Assembly (NCBI GenBank): GCA_000697335.1
Contig: JNEM01014067.1
Coordinates: 1 to 12,297 of the forward strand
DNA: 12,297 bases
DNA from: Conidiobolus incongruus B7586
Taxonomy: Eukaryota; Entomophthoromycota; Entomophthoromycetes; Entomophthorales; Conidiobolaceae
Direction of reading: 5' to 3'
Below are positions 9,742 through 12,297 of the stretch, in pieces; positions within the stretch are counted from its first letter, which is position 1; each line of letters begins with the position of its first letter. Position numbers and translations under genes: made by a program. The notes beneath the pieces were generated by a model. That model made no database searches. It worked only from the letters and a program-made list of their open reading frames with translations, and was not told the DNA's origin.

Positions 9742-9965
9742 CACTAACCTGCAAAAATAAGTCATAAAATCAAAAATATATATATTTTAATTAATAACTA
9801 AAACAATTGTATATATTAAATTACTTGAAACTATAATATATAATTAAGGTATATTATTTAATAATAGATAAATATATTTAGATATATTTAGTAAACTATT
9901 AGCAAAAATATTAACCCTTAATATTTAACCAAGGTGAGTTATAAATTTACAGGTTTTTGAGATAA
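9742..9965 (+). repeat. Left IR/DR-type terminal region of copy D
   Basis: The outer core (mutated to ATAAGTCATAAA) lies at 9757-9768 and the inner core GTGAGTTATAAA at 9934-9945, 177 bp apart, exactly as in copy A. Both are in the same orientation and both are mirrored at the right end. Confidence 0.78.
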
Positions 9966-10067
9966 GGGGATATATTTAACAATATATAACCATATCTTTT
10001 TTCTCTCTTTGTTATTATTTTATATAATATTTTATAGATATATTAAATTTTTTTTATTAGTATCATT

Positions 10068-11084
10068 ATACCTAAATCTCTCTCTAAAAAAATCCACTTA
10101 TGTATTAATTAATTTTATAAAGAAGGTAAATTAACTCATAATATTGCTAGAATTACTAGTGTTAGTTAATTTACTGTAGTTAAAGCTGTTAAGAATAGCA
10201 ATAAAAAAACATTTAAACCTAAACTTAAGTGTGCTAGGATTATAGATAAACATGATAAGAAGTATATCTGTAGGTTAGTTAGTATAAGCAAGTGTGGTAC
10301 TACTGTAGAAATACAACAGGAACTATAAGACTATACAAGAATATTAGTTAACACTGATACTATTATATGTGTTTTATATTAGCATGGATACTGCTCACAC
10401 CTTAAGAAAAAACACCCCCAACTAAAGAAATCCCACTATAAAGCTAGGTGGGAGTTTGAATGTTGCCACTAATATTGAACTGAAACTGATTAGAGTAAGG
10501 TTATTTAGTCTAATGAAATAAAAATATACTTTAGTGGATCTGATAGAAAAGCTAGATACTTTAGAAAAGATGCAGAACTACTTTATAACCATTAGGTTAA
10601 TTCTACCTAAAAGTATAATGGTGGGTTAATTATTGTTTAGGGATGTATGTTGTCTTTAGGTGTAGGGTATCTTTGTAAAATTAATGGGGGAATTAATGCT
10701 GAGATATACCAAAGTATTCTAAACAATGAATTGAAAAAAACCATTGAATGGTATAGGTTAAACAAATCTAATGTTATTTTCCAGCAAGATAATGCCTCTT
10801 GCTATACTATAGCTTCTACTATCAAATAGCTTAAAAATAACAAGATAACAATTATGAAGTAGCCTCTTTAATCTCCTAACTTTAATCTAATTAAACACCT
10901 TTGGGATCAGTTAAAAAAAGCTATTAAAGCTTTCCCCCCAGCAAAAAATTTAGATTAACTTTAGGAATATGTTTAAGAAGCATAGAACAAGATTAACCCT
11001 TCCTAGTATAAGAAGTTAGTTGATTCTATACCCCACAAACTTAAAGAAGTTAGAAAAGCTAAAGGTAGATACACTAGGTTTTAA
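10068..11084 (+). pseudogene. Tc1-like DD34E transposase, copy D, inactivated
   Basis: A single 1,017-base frame (338 residues plus the stop at 11082-11084) with no net frame change but about 18 in-frame stops. Nearly all of them are at CAA, CAG, TGG or CGA codons by comparison with the other copies. The start position reads ATA (10068-10070). Order of parts: N-terminal DNA-binding region (ARITSV near residue 30), a linker with KKHPQLKKS, then the catalytic domain. First catalytic position Asn (AAT, 10512-10514), second Asp (GAT, 10788-10790, in IFQQDNAS), third Lys instead of Glu (AAA, 10893-10895, before HLWDQLKK). The longest uninterrupted stretch, 10641-10829, reads GCMLSLGVGYLCKINGG onward and is a clear Tc1 catalytic-core segment. 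The end reads KLVDSIPHKLKEVRKAKG, typical of Tc1 C-termini. Not functional. Confidence 0.93.
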
Positions 11085-11090
11085 TTTTTT

Positions 11091-11313
11091 TTATCACTAA
11101 AAACCTACAAATTTATAACTCACCTTAGGTAAAATTTAAGGGTTTATATTTTAGCCAATTAATAGCTAAATATCATTATTTAATGATATATATAACTAAT
11201 AAATATATTAGATTTTAATTATTTAATTTAGGTTTATTTCATTAAATATTAATCAAGTTATTAGTAAAAATATAGGTGTTTTTGATTTTATGACTTACTT
11301 TTGCAGGTTAGTG
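11091..11313 (-). repeat. Right IR/DR-type terminal region of copy D
   Basis: The complement of the core GTGAGTYATAAA lies at 11112-11123 (inner) and 11287-11298 (outer), 175 bp apart, mirroring 9742-9965 and matching copy A. Confidence 0.78.
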
Positions 11314-11315
11314 TA

Positions 11316-11632
11316 ATACTAATAAAAAAATTCATTATATTTGTAAAATATTTTATAAAATAATAACAAAGAAAAAAAAATATGGTTATATATTATAAAA
11401 TCTATCCTTTTATTTTAAAAACCCATAAATTTATAATTTTTCTTAATTAAATATTAAAAGTTGATATATTTGCTAATAGTTTACTAAATATATCTAAATA
11501 TATTCATTTATTATCAAATAATATACCTTAATTATATATTAAGTTTTAAATAATTTAAAATATTTAATTGTTTTAATTATTAATAAAAATATATATATAT
11601 TTGATTTTATGGCTTATTTTTATAAGTTAATA
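11316..11632 (-). mobile_element. Tc1-like transposon copy E, 5' part (minus strand)
   Basis: The 317-bp 5' end of copy E, cut from its transposase frame by copy D. It is the reverse complement of the first about 320 bp of copies A and D, with a recognisable TACTAATAAAAAAATTCATT leader. Mutated IR/DR cores lie at 11430-11441 and 11606-11617 (176 bp apart). It ends at 11632, next to a TA at 11633-11634. G-to-A changes in the terminus (TAAGTTAATA for CAGGTTAGTG) show RIP-type decay. Confidence 0.88.
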
Positions 11633-11634
11633 TA

Positions 11635-11932
11635 TTATCATATATTAACACCTATATTTAATATTATATAATTCCTAGAAAAATATAGTTATTATAAATA
11701 TAATAAATTAATCAAAGTTAGAAATAATGATAATTATATTTTCTTACTAATTTTATAATATATACCAATATAATTTTATATTTATAATATTAATTGAATT
11801 TATTAAAACAAATTTAATTTTTATATTTCTTATTAAAGTATATATTAATAAAAATATAAACAATGAAATAGATATTTTGGAATATAATATATTTAAATTA
11901 ATTTAATCAAAGTTATATATAATTATTATATT
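11635..11932. other. AT-rich stretch, no gene; possible trace of fragment G at its start
   Basis: No reading frame or RNA gene. The first about 55 bases (TTAACACCTATATTTAATATT and following) align weakly with the part of the Tc1-like transposase that should continue fragment G after copy E. The match is too short and A/T-biased to be sure. The rest, up to repeat R2, is unrecognised. Confidence 0.4.
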
Positions 11933-12297
11933 TGTAAGCGTAGTGGTAGTTAAACTAATATAGTGCAGAGGAAGACTTAATATAAAAGTAGTGTGGCGTA
12001 GAACATGGTAATATAACGTGGCTGTAGCGTGCAAGTGTAAACAAAGTTTAATTAAGCTTCGAACTAGGATGAGTCACCGATATATTAAGATTTATATTAG
12101 GTAGTGCCAATATCCTACAATATCAACAGAATATAGTCTCAATCTTAGAAATAGTGTAAAGGTAAAAATAGTAAGAATTGAGAGGAAAAAGAGGAACCTA
12201 GTTTATTAGATAATTTAATACTATTTATACAATTAATTTAACTATATAAGTATAAATTAATCATATAATTTATAGTTAATTGGATTATATGAAAGTG
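11933..12297 (+). repeat. Dispersed repeat R2, less mutated copy, runs off the window (possible LTR fossil)
   Basis: Second copy of the repeat at 4817-5195. It begins TGTAAGCGTAGTGGTAG and contains GTGTGGCGTAG, AACGTGGCTGTAGCGTG and GATGAGTCACCG, by far the most GC-rich sequence in the window. Where R1 has A or T, this copy often keeps G or C, including CpA and CpG sites. No coding frame. The TG start and dispersed occurrence would fit a retrotransposon LTR. Neither the other end nor an internal region is visible, so this is only a possibility. A tRNA or rRNA origin is not supported. Confidence 0.65.

Larger units (their letters stand above)
9742..11313 (+). mobile_element. Tc1-like (DD34E) transposon, copy D, full length, nested in E
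   Basis: A 1,572-bp copy, the same length as copy A and the best preserved. The termini CACTAACCTGCAAAA (9742) and TTTTGCAGGTTAGTG (ending at 11313) are near-perfect inverted repeats. TAs flank it (9740-9741 and 11314-11315), and sequence on both sides is copy E: GATTTAGGTATAA before and ATACTAATAAAAAA after, which join to a normal E leader. It contains one transposase pseudogene (10068-11084). This is the youngest insertion of the E/D/G stack. Confidence 0.95.

Noticed and set aside
10647-10829. 60-residue open frame as a separate small gene
   Set aside because: It is an uninterrupted piece of the copy D transposase catalytic domain (IFQQDNAS motif) in the frame of the larger pseudogene, not a gene of its own.
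11933-12170. GC-richer part of R2 as a possible tRNA or other structured RNA gene
   Set aside because: No tRNA arms or recognised RNA motif, and a second mutated copy exists at 4817-5195, so a dispersed repeat explains it better.
1-12297. CRISPR array, operon, or bacterial or organelle content
   Set aside because: No regularly spaced short repeats, no ribosome-binding sites with open frames, no mitochondrial genes. All protein similarity is to decayed eukaryote-type Tc1/mariner transposases.

Overview
The window is an extremely AT-rich (well over 80% A+T), gene-free stretch. It looks like a repeat-induced point mutation (RIP)-degraded AT-isochore of a filamentous ascomycete fungus. The evidence is internal. 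Several copies of the same DNA transposons differ from one another almost only by C-to-T and G-to-A changes, and their in-frame stops fall almost entirely at former Gln (CAA/CAG), Trp (TGG) or Arg (CGA) codons. I found no intact host gene, tRNA or rRNA. The fungal assignment is an inference from this mutation pattern, not from a host gene.

Layout. 1-788: no recognisable feature. 791-2362: copy A of a 1,572-bp Tc1-like (DD34E) transposon, plus strand. 2365-3072: nothing recognisable. 3075-4389: copy F1 of a 1.3-kb mariner-type (DD34D) transposon, plus strand. 4392-4816: nothing recognisable. 4817 to about 5195: R1, a mutated copy of a dispersed repeat. About 5200-11634: one nested pile of transposons. 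11635-11932: mostly featureless. 11933-12297: R2, a much less mutated and more GC-rich copy of the R1 repeat, running off the window end.

The nested pile can be read in order of insertion. The base is G, an old truncated minus-strand Tc1-like fragment (about 5200-5442 and 8316-8491). Mariner copy F2 (5443-8315) interrupts G, and Tc1-like copy C (5552-7114) sits inside a TA-dinucleotide run of F2. Tc1-like copy E (minus strand, 8492-11632) is inserted at the other end of G, and copy D (9742-11313, plus strand) is inserted in E immediately upstream of E's start-codon position. Every well-defined boundary is a TA dinucleotide, the target of this superfamily.

Five Tc1-like copies (A, C, D, E and fragment G) and two mariner copies (F1, F2) are therefore present. 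All are inactive as genes. The four complete Tc1-like copies share an IR/DR end architecture: an outer and an inner direct copy of a GTGAGTYATAAA core at each end, 171-177 bp apart. Copy C keeps all three catalytic acidic codons. Copies A, D and E share the same replacements at the first Asp and the final Glu. I found no undescribed gene system. The points of interest are the nesting order, the end architecture, the shared catalytic losses, the E/D inverted repeat and the sharp composition change at R2.
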